From: Paenibacillus planticolens
GTDB taxonomy: Bacteria > Bacillota > Bacilli > Paenibacillales > NBRC-103111
Assembly: GCF_013141725.1 (NCBI RefSeq)
Contig: NZ_WHNZ01000042.1
Span: 124,001-188,000 of the forward strand
Direction of reading: 5' to 3'
Length of the DNA stretch: 64,000 nt
Positions 52,092 to 59,141 of the stretch are shown here, piece after piece. The position numbers and the translations under genes were made by a program. The notes under the pieces are model-generated. The model saw nothing but the letters and a program-made list of their open reading frames with translations. It did not search any database and was not told where the DNA came from. Position 1 is the stretch's first letter. Each line of letters opens with the position of its first letter.

Positions 52092-53270
52092 ATGAGAGAA
52101 AGCGTTATTGTCGGAGGAGCCCGTACACCGTTTGGTAAATTCGGAGGCGGATTGAAGGATGTCCCTGCTGTCGTTCTAGGCGGGAGTGCCATCCGGGGGG
52201 CGATTCGGCGTTCTTCGTTAGAGCCGTCGATGGTTGAAGAAGTCATCATGGGCATGGTGCTGCAAGGAGGAGCAGGACAAAATCCCGCGCGTCAGGCCGC
52301 ACGGTTCGCGGGTCTTGACTGGAGCGTATCTGCGGAAACGATCAATAAAGTGTGCGCATCGGCGCTTCTCAGTGTGACGCTAGCCGATCAAATCATCCGC
52401 TCCGGCGGTGCAGAAGCGATTGTTGCTGGGGGGATGGAGAGTATGAGCAGCGCCCCCTTTTTACTGCCAAGCACCCGTTGGGGAGCGCGCATGGGGAATC
52501 AGACAGCTTTTGACTTGATGATTCATGACGGTTTGATGTGTCCGTTCGAACATGTACAAATGTTCGTTCACGGCAATAGCGTTGCCGAAGAGTTCGGCAT
52601 AAGCCGCCATGGGCAGGATGAATGGGCGCTGCGCAGTCATTCTTTGGCGCTTGAGGCGAGGCATAAAGGTTATTTGGCGGAGGAAATTGTACCGATTGAG
52701 GTGCAGACCAAATCAGGCAGCGTGTGGGTGGATCAAGACGAAGGTCCGCGAGCCGATACGAGCTTGGAAAAGCTTGCCGCATTGCCGGCGTTAGTGAAGG
52801 GCGGAACGATTACAGCAGGCAATGCGCCAAGCGTCAACGATGGTGCGGCGGCTATGGTTGTCATGTCCATGGAGAAAGCGCTGGCCCAAAACATACGCCC
52901 GCTTGCTACGATTGTAGGGCATGCGAGCGTAGGGGAAAGAGCGCCGTATATTGCGGTTACGCCTGCTTTGGCGATTCAAAAGCTTTTGCGTCAAACCGGT
53001 ATGAAGCTGGATCAAATCAGCCGATTTGAAGTAAATGAAGCGTTCGCCGCTGTCTTGTTGACCAGTGAAAAATTGCTCGGTTGGAATTCGGAACTCGTTA
53101 ACGTCCGAGGGGGTGCCATTGCATTAGGACATCCCATTGGCGCAAGCGGTGGCCGGATTCTGCTTGCGTTAATCCATGAGCTGCGCAGGATTGGTGGCGG
53201 CTATGGCATAGCCGCTATTTGCAGCGGGGCTGCGCAAGGCGATGCCATTCTCATTCGGGTGGATGGGTGA
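52092..53270 (+). CDS. mmgA: Acetyl-CoA C-acetyltransferase (thiolase), MmgA-like
   Basis: A 392-residue thiolase. The nucleophile Cys is in NKVCASALLSV (near residue 87), NEAFAAVLL is typical, the His is in GHPIGASGGRI, and the second Cys in AAICSGAAQGDAIL (the usual CIGGGQG is altered to CSGAAQG). It splits acetoacetyl-CoA to two acetyl-CoA, the last step for butyryl-CoA made by IcmF. GGAGGAGTGACCT precedes the ATG. Length matches B. subtilis MmgA (393). It pairs with the 3-hydroxybutyryl-CoA dehydrogenase downstream. Confidence 0.9.
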   Translation: MRESVIVGGARTPFGKFGGGLKDVPAVVLGGSAIRGAIRRSSLEPSMVEEVIMGMVLQGGAGQNPARQAARFAGLDWSVSAETINKVCASALLSVTLADQIIRSGGAEAIVAGGMESMSSAPFLLPSTRWGARMGNQTAFDLMIHDGLMCPFEHVQMFVHGNSVAEEFGISRHGQDEWALRSHSLALEARHKGYLAEEIVPIEVQTKSGSVWVDQDEGPRADTSLEKLAALPALVKGGTITAGNAPSVNDGAAAMVVMSMEKALAQNIRPLATIVGHASVGERAPYIAVTPALAIQKLLRQTGMKLDQISRFEVNEAFAAVLLTSEKLLGWNSELVNVRGGAIALGHPIGASGGRILLALIHELRRIGGGYGIAAICSGAAQGDAILIRVDG

Positions 53271-53293
53271 ATAAGGGCGAGGGGAGCGAGTCT

Positions 53294-54148
53294 ATGAACA
53301 TACAGACCATCATGGTCGTTGGCGCAGGGCAAATGGGGAGCGGGATTGCGCAGGTAGCAGCAGCATCAGGCTTGCAGGTGCTGCTGCATGATACTTCCCC
53401 GGAATTTCTGAAGAGGGGCATGCTATCGATCGATAAACAGCTAAGCCGGAGTGTTGAGAAAGGCAAGCTAACGCAAGATGGCATGAAGGAGATTTTGAGG
53501 CGCATACAACCAACTGAATTCATAGAGTTGGCGGAACAGGCGGATCTCGTCATTGAAGCCATTTCGGAAAATATGGCGCTCAAAGTATTGCTGTTCCACA
53601 GGCTGGACGGGATCTGCCCGCCTCATACGATTATAGCGACGAATACGTCTTCGCTGCCTATATCGGAAATTGCCGCCGTGACGGGCCGGCCGGCGCGAGT
53701 TATAGGGATGCATTTTATGAATCCGGTGCCGGTTATGCCGTTGGTTGAAGTGATTCGTGGGCTGGAGACGTCCCAGGAAGTGTTTGAGGTTGTGTGCGGA
53801 CTGAGTGAGCGTTTGGGGAAAATACCGGTCGAAGTCAATGATTTTCCGGGATTCGTGTCCAATCGTATCCTGATGCCGATGATTAATGAAGCCGTTTTTA
53901 CCGTGTATGAAGGCGTGGCCTCTGTGGAATCGGTTGATAAAGTGATGAAGCTCGGCATGAACCATCCGATGGGACCGCTGGAATTAGCGGATTTTATCGG
54001 GTTGGATACGTGTCTATCGATTATGGAGATTCTTTATGAGGGATTTAAAGACTCGAAGTATCGGCCGTGTCCGCTGCTGCGCAAGTATGTGAAAGCCGGT
54101 CGATTAGGACGTAAATCGGGGCAGGGATTTTATACTTACTCGAGTTAA
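53294..54148 (+). CDS. mmgB: 3-Hydroxybutyryl-CoA dehydrogenase, MmgB-like
   Basis: A 284-residue NAD-dependent 3-hydroxyacyl-CoA dehydrogenase. The Rossmann motif VVGAGQMGSGIAQVAAASG is at the N-terminus. IGMHFMNPVPVMPLVEVIRG carries the catalytic His region, and FVSNRILMPMINEAVF with NHPMGPLELADFIGLD forms the dimer domain. Length equals MmgB/PaaH-type enzymes. GGGGAGCGAGTCT before the ATG at 53294 sets the start. Last gene of the operon; the hairpin at 54167 follows. The enoyl-CoA hydratase needed between MmgC and MmgB is not encoded in this cluster. Confidence 0.92.
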   Translation: MNIQTIMVVGAGQMGSGIAQVAAASGLQVLLHDTSPEFLKRGMLSIDKQLSRSVEKGKLTQDGMKEILRRIQPTEFIELAEQADLVIEAISENMALKVLLFHRLDGICPPHTIIATNTSSLPISEIAAVTGRPARVIGMHFMNPVPVMPLVEVIRGLETSQEVFEVVCGLSERLGKIPVEVNDFPGFVSNRILMPMINEAVFTVYEGVASVESVDKVMKLGMNHPMGPLELADFIGLDTCLSIMEILYEGFKDSKYRPCPLLRKYVKAGRLGRKSGQGFYTYSS

Positions 54149-54166
54149 AGGAACTACTATGTACTA

Positions 54167-54206
54167 GAGGGGGAACTAGTCAATAATGGACCTCGGTTCC
54201 CTTTTA
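54167..54206 (+). terminator. Terminator of the mmg-icmF-bkd operon
   Basis: GGGGGAAC ... GGTTCCC followed by TTTTATTTG; the loop is long (about 18 bases). Confidence 0.7.
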
Positions 54207-54219
54207 TTTGTTTAGGTTG

Positions 54220-54248
54220 TTTACATGGGAACGAATGTTTGGTATTAT
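54220..54248 (+). promoter_or_regulatory. Sigma-A-like promoter of the VOC gene
   Basis: TTTACA, a 17-base spacer and TATTAT, 36 bases before the VOC start. Confidence 0.6.
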
Positions 54249-54283
54249 GTGGATATAAATTCCAATTTAGGGGGATGAATGAA

Positions 54284-54634
54284 GTGGGACGAGTTGTCTT
54301 ATTTGAGATGAATAGTCAAGATCCTGAACGTGCGGCGAGTTTTTATGCTTCTGTTTTCGGCTGGGAAATCGGGGCGTCCAATTGGGGCTATTCTCCGGTT
54401 ACGACAGGGGACGCGGATAAGCCAGGCATCAATGGCGGTATTTCCAAGGGACCAAGCGACTATCCGCACGGAATTAGAATTCAAATTGAGGTTGAGAACA
54501 TAGATGAAGCGATACGCAAATCCGTGGAATCCGGTGCTCAACTTGTAAGAAACAAGATGGAATTTGATCATTTTCACCTTGCTTATTTAGTGGATCCCGT
54601 AGGGAATGGCATAGGATTAATTGAGCATAAATAA
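54284..54634 (+). CDS. VOC-family (glyoxalase/bleomycin-resistance-like) protein
   Basis: A 116-residue single VOC module. GRVVLFEMNSQDPERAASFYASVFGWE is the familiar N-terminal strand-helix, and HLAYLVDPVGNGIGLIEH the last strands. Members bind a divalent metal or a ligand between two modules in a dimer; many are of unknown function. The GTG at 54284 lies 9 bases after AGGGGG. The ATG at 54275 is possible but sits next to that site. Monocistronic with a good promoter. No partner gene suggests a substrate. Confidence 0.8.
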   Translation: MGRVVLFEMNSQDPERAASFYASVFGWEIGASNWGYSPVTTGDADKPGINGGISKGPSDYPHGIRIQIEVENIDEAIRKSVESGAQLVRNKMEFDHFHLAYLVDPVGNGIGLIEHK

Positions 54635-54801
54635 GGGAAAACAAGCGAGCTGGGATTAATCTATTGAGCGTTTTTTTTGAGTTTACCCCCGTAGAATGGT
54701 CTTGCCATGCGAACAAGTATACAGATGCAGTTAGTCATAATCATTTTAAATAAACACGCTACTAGGGGCATCGTCGAATAAACAGCGAGAAGGAGCGAGT
54801 C

Positions 54802-55866
54802 ATGTTAAAGAGATTGGAAGAACTGTTCGGTGTGGACTTGGGCACCTGTAATACGCTGATCTATCAGCAAAAAAAAGGTATTGTGCTGCAAGAGCCATCT
54901 GTTGTCGCCATTCAAACGGATACAGGGGAAATCAAAGCTATCGGTCAAGAAGCCTATGATATGATTGGAAGAACGCCTGCAAATGTGGAGGTCATCTATC
55001 CGTTAAAGGATGGAGTTATTGCTAATTTTGATATGACCTTAGCGATGCTTAAATATTTTATTGGCAAAATAAGAAAAGGCTACAATTTTTTCCGCAGCTT
55101 TCATGTATTGATTTCGGTTCCATGCGGAATTACGAATGTACAGAAGCGGGCTGTTGAGGAAATGATCGTACATAAAGGAGCAAGGCGGTCAACTACGGTG
55201 GAAGAACCTTTAGCGGCAGCGATGGGCGCCGGTCTTCCTGTGGAAGAGCCGATAGGCAGCATGGTTCTTGATATCGGTGGCGGAACGAGTCAAGTCGCCA
55301 TTATTTCGCTTGGGGGCATTGTTGTCTGCGAAGCCATTCGGCGTGGCGGCATGTCGATCGATCAAGACATTATTGACTATGTGAAACGTACGTACAATAT
55401 GGTTATTGGCGAGAGAACGGCAGAGGAAATTAAGAAGACTGTAGCAACCGTCGTGAAGCCTGTAAAGGAAATCACGATGAACATTCGGGGACGTGATTTA
55501 ATGGAAGGATTGCCGCGAAGCCTTTCCATTTCTTCAGCAGAAATCTATGAAATATTAGATGATTTTATGATTTCAATTGTGGAATGCATTCGACTGGCGA
55601 TGGAGAAATGTCCTCCGGAGCTGGCCGGCGATGTCATGGAACAGGGAATTCTGTTATGTGGCGGCGGCTCTTTGCTCGATGGGCTGGACAAGCGTCTTCA
55701 ACAAGAATTAGGCGTTCCTGTTTTTTTAGCTGAACAGCCGATGGCATGTATTGCTCAAGGGACAGGGAAAATGCTAAACTTCAATGGGGCGATAATTGAG
55801 CGATCTGCCAAATGGATGACAGAGTCTACCAAATTGACGACAGAGAATCAAGAAAGCGTCCAATAA
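54802..55866 (+). CDS. MreB/Mbl-family actin
   Basis: A 354-residue bacterial actin. The phosphate loops FGVDLGTCNTLIY and VLDIGGGTSQVAIISLGG and the hinge EEPLAAAMGAGLPVEEP are intact, as is ILLCGGGSLLDGLDKRL. It has the short C-terminal extension KWMTESTKLTTENQESVQ beyond the usual end. The family organises the elongation machinery of the lateral cell wall. It stands away from mreCD and murein genes, so it is an additional Mbl/MreBH-type paralogue rather than the canonical mreB; which of these cannot be settled. AGAAGGAGCGAGTC precedes the ATG. The gene at 55881 follows 14 bases later. Confidence 0.9.
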   Translation: MLKRLEELFGVDLGTCNTLIYQQKKGIVLQEPSVVAIQTDTGEIKAIGQEAYDMIGRTPANVEVIYPLKDGVIANFDMTLAMLKYFIGKIRKGYNFFRSFHVLISVPCGITNVQKRAVEEMIVHKGARRSTTVEEPLAAAMGAGLPVEEPIGSMVLDIGGGTSQVAIISLGGIVVCEAIRRGGMSIDQDIIDYVKRTYNMVIGERTAEEIKKTVATVVKPVKEITMNIRGRDLMEGLPRSLSISSAEIYEILDDFMISIVECIRLAMEKCPPELAGDVMEQGILLCGGGSLLDGLDKRLQQELGVPVFLAEQPMACIAQGTGKMLNFNGAIIERSAKWMTESTKLTTENQESVQ

Positions 55867-55880
55867 AGGAGGCTTTTCCA

Positions 55881-56264
55881 TTGAAGTTTAGAGCTGTATC
55901 CGAGCAAACGAAAATGAACTATATGCTTTGGAGTATCAAAAAGGAAATCATCAAAGAAACTGCGTATTTGAATGCACTCCCTTATGATCCAACGCCGATT
56001 ATGGAGATCGTCAAGCATCATATCGATGCATGGGACCCTGTCAAGCTGCTGGCGCTGGGCTGTCCGGATGACGAATACGAAGGCGAGACGCGAACGCTTA
56101 CGATTTATTTGACGAAACACCTGCAGGATCTGGAGATACATGCATTTAGCAAAAAGATCGATCAGTTGTTTCGTTCATCTTTCGGTGATGAGTATCAAGA
56201 TGAGGATGGCTCGATGCAGGTTGCAGGCGAAATCCTGCAGGTTCTTCGAACGTTAGTTAAGTGA
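55881..56264 (+). CDS. DUF1871-like protein
   Basis: A 127-residue soluble protein. The block IDAWDPVKLLALGCPDDEYEGE is close to the DUF1871 family (B. subtilis YugE-like), an all-helical small protein of unknown role. An N-terminal extension of about 45 residues with NYMLWSIKKEIIKETAYLNALPYDP is outside the core. The TTG at 55881 is preceded by AAAGGAGGCTTTTCCA, a strong site, which decides the start. It is probably co-transcribed with the MreB-like gene, ending at the hairpin at 56276. Confidence 0.7.
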   Translation: MKFRAVSEQTKMNYMLWSIKKEIIKETAYLNALPYDPTPIMEIVKHHIDAWDPVKLLALGCPDDEYEGETRTLTIYLTKHLQDLEIHAFSKKIDQLFRSSFGDEYQDEDGSMQVAGEILQVLRTLVK

Positions 56265-56275
56265 TTATGCAAGAT

Positions 56276-56300
56276 AGACACCATGATAGGTGTCTTTTTT
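56276..56300 (+). terminator. Terminator
   Basis: AGACACC-ATGAT-AGGTGTCT followed by TTTTT, after the DUF1871-like gene. Confidence 0.9.
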
Positions 56301-56384
56301 GTGTAAGGGGAGACCTGACATGGTTGCAATAACCTTTGTTTTATAAGAGAATAGATCGAAGGTAAAGAGAAATGGGGTGTCATT

Positions 56385-56645
56385 GTGAGCGAAATGCTTA
56401 ACAAATACTGTGCTAAACTATTCGGTAAAACCGGATTTATCGTTGAAATTGGGGTTGTTAAAAAAGTAACAAATCGGACCGTCCACGTCGACTGGGGAAC
56501 CAAAACATGGATTTATCTCAACAAAGATTTCAAATGGATGCCGCTTGATAAGGAAGAATTTGAACAAAAGTATAAGAAACCTAAGTTCTCTGAAGCAGCA
56601 CTAAGCCGTGCAGCGGAACTAGGATTGAAGATAACGTATAACTAA
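56385..56645 (+). CDS. Small unknown protein
   Basis: An 86-residue protein I do not recognise. The N-terminal half (GFIVEIGVVKKVTNRTVHVDWGTKTWIYL) looks like a small beta-barrel, SH3- or KOW-like. The C-terminal half is helical and basic (EEFEQKYKKPKFSEAALSRAAELGLK). The GTG at 56385 has GGGGTG 6 bases upstream, and ATG at 56394 is a possible alternative. A strong terminator follows. Possible RNA or protein binding is only a guess from fold appearance. Confidence 0.7.
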   Translation: MSEMLNKYCAKLFGKTGFIVEIGVVKKVTNRTVHVDWGTKTWIYLNKDFKWMPLDKEEFEQKYKKPKFSEAALSRAAELGLKITYN

Positions 56646-56698
56646 AGAGTTGGGAACGATTAGCTGCCAATGTTACTGCACTAACGTTCCGATGTGTA

Positions 56699-56740
56699 AA
56701 TGACTTGAGTTCCTGGGGGAACTTTCAAGTCATTTTTTTA
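56699..56740 (+). terminator. Terminator
   Basis: AATGACTTGA-GTTCC-TGG-GGAAC-TTTCAAGTCATTTTTTT: a long stem with a good T-run, serving the small gene at 56385. Confidence 0.9.
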
Positions 56741-56801
56741 TAGTTATTTCAGTCTGATAATTGGCGCGCATTTGACGGCTGAGTGGTAAAAAAAGGCCGT
56801 C

Positions 56802-56993
56802 TCAGCAGGAAATTGCAGGATTTAAGTGAACCGAAATGAACGCTACCCCTGATCCCCCCGCTGTGTCAGCTGAGACGTCGATTTCCAATGTTAATGTAGG
56901 CGGAGAGAGCAGGCGCTGTAAAACAAAGATTCCCCCTTCAAGCAGGATGAACTTGCGGTTTACAGCTTTTCCCTCCGCACGGATCTCATCCAT
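56802..56993 (-). CDS. Possible small protein downstream of the hydrolase
   Basis: An open frame of 63 codons overlapping the end of the hydrolase gene by 34 bases. KFILLEGGIFVLQRLLSPP and LTLEIDVSADTAGGSGVAFI look like real protein rather than random translation. CGGAGGGAAAA lies inside it, yet no ATG, GTG or TTG follows at the right distance, and the ATG at 56993 has no ribosome site. It could be a real small gene with a rare start, a remnant, or chance. The inverted repeat GTCTCAGC (56794-56801) / GCTGAGAC (56869-56876) brackets its 3' part. Confidence 0.3.
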   Translation of the reverse strand: MDEIRAEGKAVNRKFILLEGGIFVLQRLLSPPTLTLEIDVSADTAGGSGVAFISVHLNPAISC

Positions 56994-57814
56994 TCGGCTA
57001 CGATAACAAAAGCTTCGTTTGTCTTTACGATTTTATCATGATTGTGACCGGCGAGGACGCGCACCTGGGCAGAGCTATGTTTGCTGTACAGCGGCTCATA
57101 GGCGTGGGCATCGAATACTTCATCTTCTTCGCCAACAAATACGAACGTAGACGGGTTTAAGCGCTGTAAGTAGTTCTCGAATTGATTGTCCACCATGCGC
57201 GATTTGGCGAGGCGATAGCTTAGGTTGCACGATTCAGTTCCGTGGAGTTTCTCCGGAGGCGTGAGTCGCCGGTATACGACGGTATCGTTAAACCGCTGGA
57301 TGCCAAGTGCGTTAAGTCCCATCAATAACGCATATTTGGGAATGCTGACTTTGGATTCATTGTTGTTGCCGTCTTTGCGATTAAGCGGAGAATTAGGACT
57401 AAGTGCGGGGGAAATGAGCAAATATGCGTGAACATCCGCATGAATCGGGCGAATCGCTTGCCGCAGAGCAGTAGCGCCTCCAGCGGAATGTCCGCCGAAC
57501 AGAATAGCTGCATTCGGGTGACGTGTTTGGATGAAACGGAATAAGTCCTCCAAATCATCGTCCAGCTGCCCGACATAATCGATGTCGCCTCGGCGAATAG
57601 GAGAGTCTCCGTAACCGCGCAAATCCGGCAAATAAACAGTAGCCAGGTTCTGTTCGGATATATACTTTCCAAATTCACGAAGGTAGAGGCTTGGTTCCGT
57701 TATGCCATGTAAAAAAATGAGCACGGTATCGGAGGGACCCTCGAAGTATCGGTAAGGCAGCTTTGCACCGTCCCGGGCAGTAAATGTTTGAAAGTCGGTT
57801 GAATAGGTTGTCAT
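56960..57814 (-). CDS. Alpha/beta hydrolase (serine hydrolase)
   Basis: A 284-residue alpha/beta hydrolase of the lysophospholipase/monoacylglycerol lipase type. Oxyanion HGITEPS follows VLIFL, the nucleophile is GHSAGGA (near residue 100), the acid is probably Asp in the VGEEDEVFDAH segment and the base His in LAGHNHDKI. It should cleave a small ester or amide in the cytosol. The ATG at 57814 has TTTGGAG 13 bases upstream; an earlier ATG at 57868 has none. It is divergent from the SDR gene at 57979. Confidence 0.85.
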   Translation of the reverse strand: MTTYSTDFQTFTARDGAKLPYRYFEGPSDTVLIFLHGITEPSLYLREFGKYISEQNLATVYLPDLRGYGDSPIRRGDIDYVGQLDDDLEDLFRFIQTRHPNAAILFGGHSAGGATALRQAIRPIHADVHAYLLISPALSPNSPLNRKDGNNNESKVSIPKYALLMGLNALGIQRFNDTVVYRRLTPPEKLHGTESCNLSYRLAKSRMVDNQFENYLQRLNPSTFVFVGEEDEVFDAHAYEPLYSKHSSAQVRVLAGHNHDKIVKTNEAFVIVAEWMRSVRREKL

Positions 57815-57978
57815 AAATGAGCAGCACTCCAAATGAATGATTTGATATTTTACAGAGAGTAATTCCATACCGCTAGTCCAACTTCCTTCTCAAACATATC
57901 TCTCCACCAGATACGTCTTACATGTTTCTATGAAGTGTGTATGGTAAAATGATGAAAATGGAAAATGAGGTGTTTGAT

Positions 57979-58746
57979 ATGCGAAAAGTGGCAGCGATAA
58001 CCGGCGGAGGTCAAGGCATTGGACGCGCCATTGCGATTGCTTTTGCTCAAGAAGGATACGGCATTTCAATCGCGGATATTCACGAAGAAGCCGGTTTGGA
58101 GACGATCAAGCTTTTGCGTCCTTACACAGAGGATGCGCTGTTCACGAAGATCGATGTATCCATGGAAGAGGAAGTCCGGCAATGGATACGCAGGACGGAT
58201 ACCGAATTAGGCGGATTAGATGTCATTGTGAATAATGCAGGAATTGCTCATAACACGGATGTCCTGGATCTCACGAGCGAACAGTTCCAAAGGGTCATCG
58301 CCGTTAATCTAGGCGGAGCCTTTCTCTGTTCGCAAGCAGCAGCACGCTTAATGAAGGAGCAGGGTAGAGGCGGAGCCATTATCAATATCTCGTCTACACG
58401 CGCATACATGTCGGAGCCCAATACAGAGGCTTATTCTGCTTCCAAAGGCGGTATCTCCGCACTAACGCATGCGATGGCTATTAGCTTAGGCGGATATGGA
58501 ATTCGTGTTAATGCGATTTCTCCAGGCTGGATTGAGGTTAGAGATTGGCATTATTCGCAACAAGGAGAGAGCTTGGTGCACTCCGAAGCAGATAAAAACC
58601 AACATCCGGTCGGACGAGTAGGGAAACCTGCCGACATTGCTGCGGCTTGTCTTTATTTAGCCAGCGAAAAGGCGGGTTTCATTACAGGCCAAAATCTGAC
58701 GATCGATGGCGGGATGACGGTTAAAATGATTTACGCAGAAGATTAA
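57979..58746 (+). CDS. Short-chain dehydrogenase/reductase
   Basis: A 255-residue classical SDR. The cofactor motif TGGGQGIGRAIAIAFAQEG, NNAG in VIVNNAGIAHN, Ser in IINISSTRAY and the catalytic YSASKGG are all present, followed by the usual GIRVNAISPGWIE. NAD or NADP preference is not decided: Asp is present in SIADIHEE after the second strand, which favours NAD. The start follows GAGGTGTTTGAT. The substrate is unknown; similar proteins include glucose and 3-oxoacyl reductases. Confidence 0.88.
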   Translation: MRKVAAITGGGQGIGRAIAIAFAQEGYGISIADIHEEAGLETIKLLRPYTEDALFTKIDVSMEEEVRQWIRRTDTELGGLDVIVNNAGIAHNTDVLDLTSEQFQRVIAVNLGGAFLCSQAAARLMKEQGRGGAIINISSTRAYMSEPNTEAYSASKGGISALTHAMAISLGGYGIRVNAISPGWIEVRDWHYSQQGESLVHSEADKNQHPVGRVGKPADIAAACLYLASEKAGFITGQNLTIDGGMTVKMIYAED

Positions 58747-58845
58747 ACGACATGTACCCAACCATTCGTGTTGTATCGTCTGTTGTATGGATAAGTATGC
58801 TGAGAAAGGTAATCCTAATCGTAACAACGGTAAGGGGTTGGCAGC

Positions 58846-58986
58846 ATGCACAACGGCGAAGGCAACGAATTGGAAATGCAAGATGATGCTGTGCAAAGGA
58901 CGGAATCGGATTTTGAGCTTGACTATGATTTGATACGTGCTTATGCAAACCAGCTAAACGGACAGTTAGAAGCGAGCGACGAATGA
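58846..58986 (+). CDS. Short acidic protein, 46 residues
   Basis: A short open frame (starting MHNGEGNELEMQDD) encodes an acidic peptide with DFELDYDLIRAYANQLNGQLE at the C-terminal side. AAGGGG precedes the ATG and a very good terminator lies 19 bases after the stop, which supports a real gene. No family is recognised. Confidence 0.55.
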   Translation: MHNGEGNELEMQDDAVQRTESDFELDYDLIRAYANQLNGQLEASDE

Positions 58987-59004
58987 CCAACGCATCATAA
59001 GTAC

Positions 59005-59033
59005 GAATGCCGCAATCTTTGCGGCATTTTTTT
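59005..59033 (+). terminator. Terminator
   Basis: AATGCCGCAA-TCT-TTGCGGCATT with a run of T. Confidence 0.9.
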
Positions 59034-59065
59034 ATTGCGGAGGCATCTATAAATAATTTTATTAG

Positions 59066-59095
59066 TTGACAAAGCACTGCCTCAGAGCGTTATAT
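59066..59095 (+). promoter_or_regulatory. Promoter of the yesM-yesN operon
   Basis: TTGACA and TTATAT with 18 bases between; about 45 bases before the kinase start. Confidence 0.5.
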
Positions 59096-59141
59096 GAATG
59101 TAATTAAACTAGATATGATATCCAGTCAGAGGGGGCTTTGC

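Noticed and set aside
54635-54680. T-run with possible stem after the VOC gene
   Set aside because: The T-run is good, but no stem longer than four pairs aligns before it.
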